Part shown: positions 63,867 to 64,000 of the stretch, piece after piece
Layout: every line of letters begins with the position of its first letter
How positions within the stretch are numbered: the stretch's first letter is position 1
Origin: a bacterium
Lineage (GTDB): Bacteria; Orphanbacterota; Orphanbacteria; Orphanbacterales; Orphanbacteraceae
Length of the DNA: 64,000 nucleotides
Direction: 5' to 3'
Assembly: GCA_025782575.1 (NCBI GenBank)
Contig: JALGYY010000009.1
Coordinates: 235,906 to 299,905, forward strand
Notes under the pieces: model-generated
Told to the model about the DNA's origin: nothing
Databases searched by the model: none
What the model saw: the letters and a program-made list of their open reading frames with translations, nothing else
Program-made: the position numbers and the translations under genes

Positions 63867-64000
63867 GGGTAAGTCATTCTCCTCCCGGGAGAATTAGGGA
63901 GACGAGGCCGGATTGGGACTTATTTAGTTCCGGGGGAAGTTCCGGGGACACAATACTTAACTCCCACGCCCCGTTTGGCGGAGTTAAGTATTGTGTCCCC
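63867..64000. repeat. Nested palindromic element, copy D (reverse orientation, cut by window end)
   Basis: Starts with the right-hand core in reverse complement (TTCTCCTCCCGGGAGAATTA, then GGGAGACGAGGCCGG) at ~63878, preceded by the presumed locus-specific stem GGGTAAGTCA, and continues into the inner palindrome. The other half lies beyond the window. The region 63786-63866 has a small palindrome (CCCCGATCGGGG) and nothing else I recognise. Confidence 0.8.
63939..64000. repeat. Inner GGGGACACAATA palindrome, copy D (partial)
   Basis: 5' arm 63939-63963 (GTTCCGGGGACACAATACTT onward), 17-nt loop 63964-63980 and the first 20 nt of the 3' arm. The head is preceded by an imperfect tandem copy (TTAGTTCCGGGGGA). 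Differs from copy A only in the loop (TTTGGCG instead of TTTAGCA). Confidence 0.88.

Overview
The window looks like one chromosomal segment of an uncultured, Gram-negative-type bacterium. Three secreted proteins end in a FlgD-like/T9SS-like tail (NPFNPxTTIxFxL, then G-x-x-V-S/A-S-G-x-Y-F), and there are lipoproteins and a cohesin/dockerin-like pair. This mix is common in the FCB superphylum and relatives such as Candidatus Eisenbacteria or Krumholzibacteriota. That placement is inference from protein style; no rRNA or tRNA gene is visible. Genes are densely packed, mostly in short operons with 4-nt overlaps.

Layout. 1-2.6 kb: end of a thiamine thiazole operon (thiG-thiH-thiS) and a small secreted protein. 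2.6-9.0 kb (minus): a very large secreted subtilase and acetyl-CoA synthetase. 9.2-13.4 kb: a TPM-domain protein, nucleotidyltransferase, LemA and PlsC-like acyltransferase run, then a secreted FlgD-tailed protein. 13.4-18.8 kb: a hybrid sensor kinase, divergent from an IMP/GMP-type 5'-nucleotidase and an SDR. 18.8-19.2 kb: a gene-free stretch holding a candidate small RNA and a nested palindromic repeat. 19.2-26.0 kb: a TPR lipoprotein-like or secreted protein, divergent from a metal-transport operon in which a Cu/Zn-efflux-type permease is fused to an SPFH (HflK-like) domain and followed by two more SPFH proteins and a ZIP transporter. 26.0-31.9 kb: M14 carboxypeptidase, a secreted protein, two radical SAM enzymes, NfuA. 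32-37.9 kb (minus): thyX, an aldehyde dehydrogenase, homoserine dehydrogenase, a transsulfuration enzyme, a UMF1-type MFS carrier. 37.9-41.8 kb: hemE-hemN-hemG. 42.1-46.2 kb (minus): a dockerin-bearing metallopeptidase and a cohesin-bearing FlgD-tail protein. 46.3-52.5 kb: free-Met-R-sulfoxide reductase, an active/inactive M16 peptidase pair, a GT39-like membrane protein with TPRs, a PPC protein. 52.7-58.8 kb: an acidic lipoprotein with G-x-W repeats, a DUF2961 lipoprotein, a glycogen-debranching-type enzyme. 58.8-63.7 kb: small cysteine-cluster and helix-hairpin-helix proteins, an MBL hydrolase, a Gfo/Idh/MocA oxidoreductase, groES-groEL.

The most unusual signal is non-coding. Four copies (one cut by the window end) of a palindromic element lie at 18969-19215, 41840-42054, 56640-56764 and 63867-64000. 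The three complete copies each lie between convergent genes. All share a conserved core, but each is closed by a 22-26 bp outer stem whose sequence is unique to that copy. Three of the four carry a second inner palindrome headed GGGGACACAATA; the copy at 56640 lacks it and looks like an empty site.
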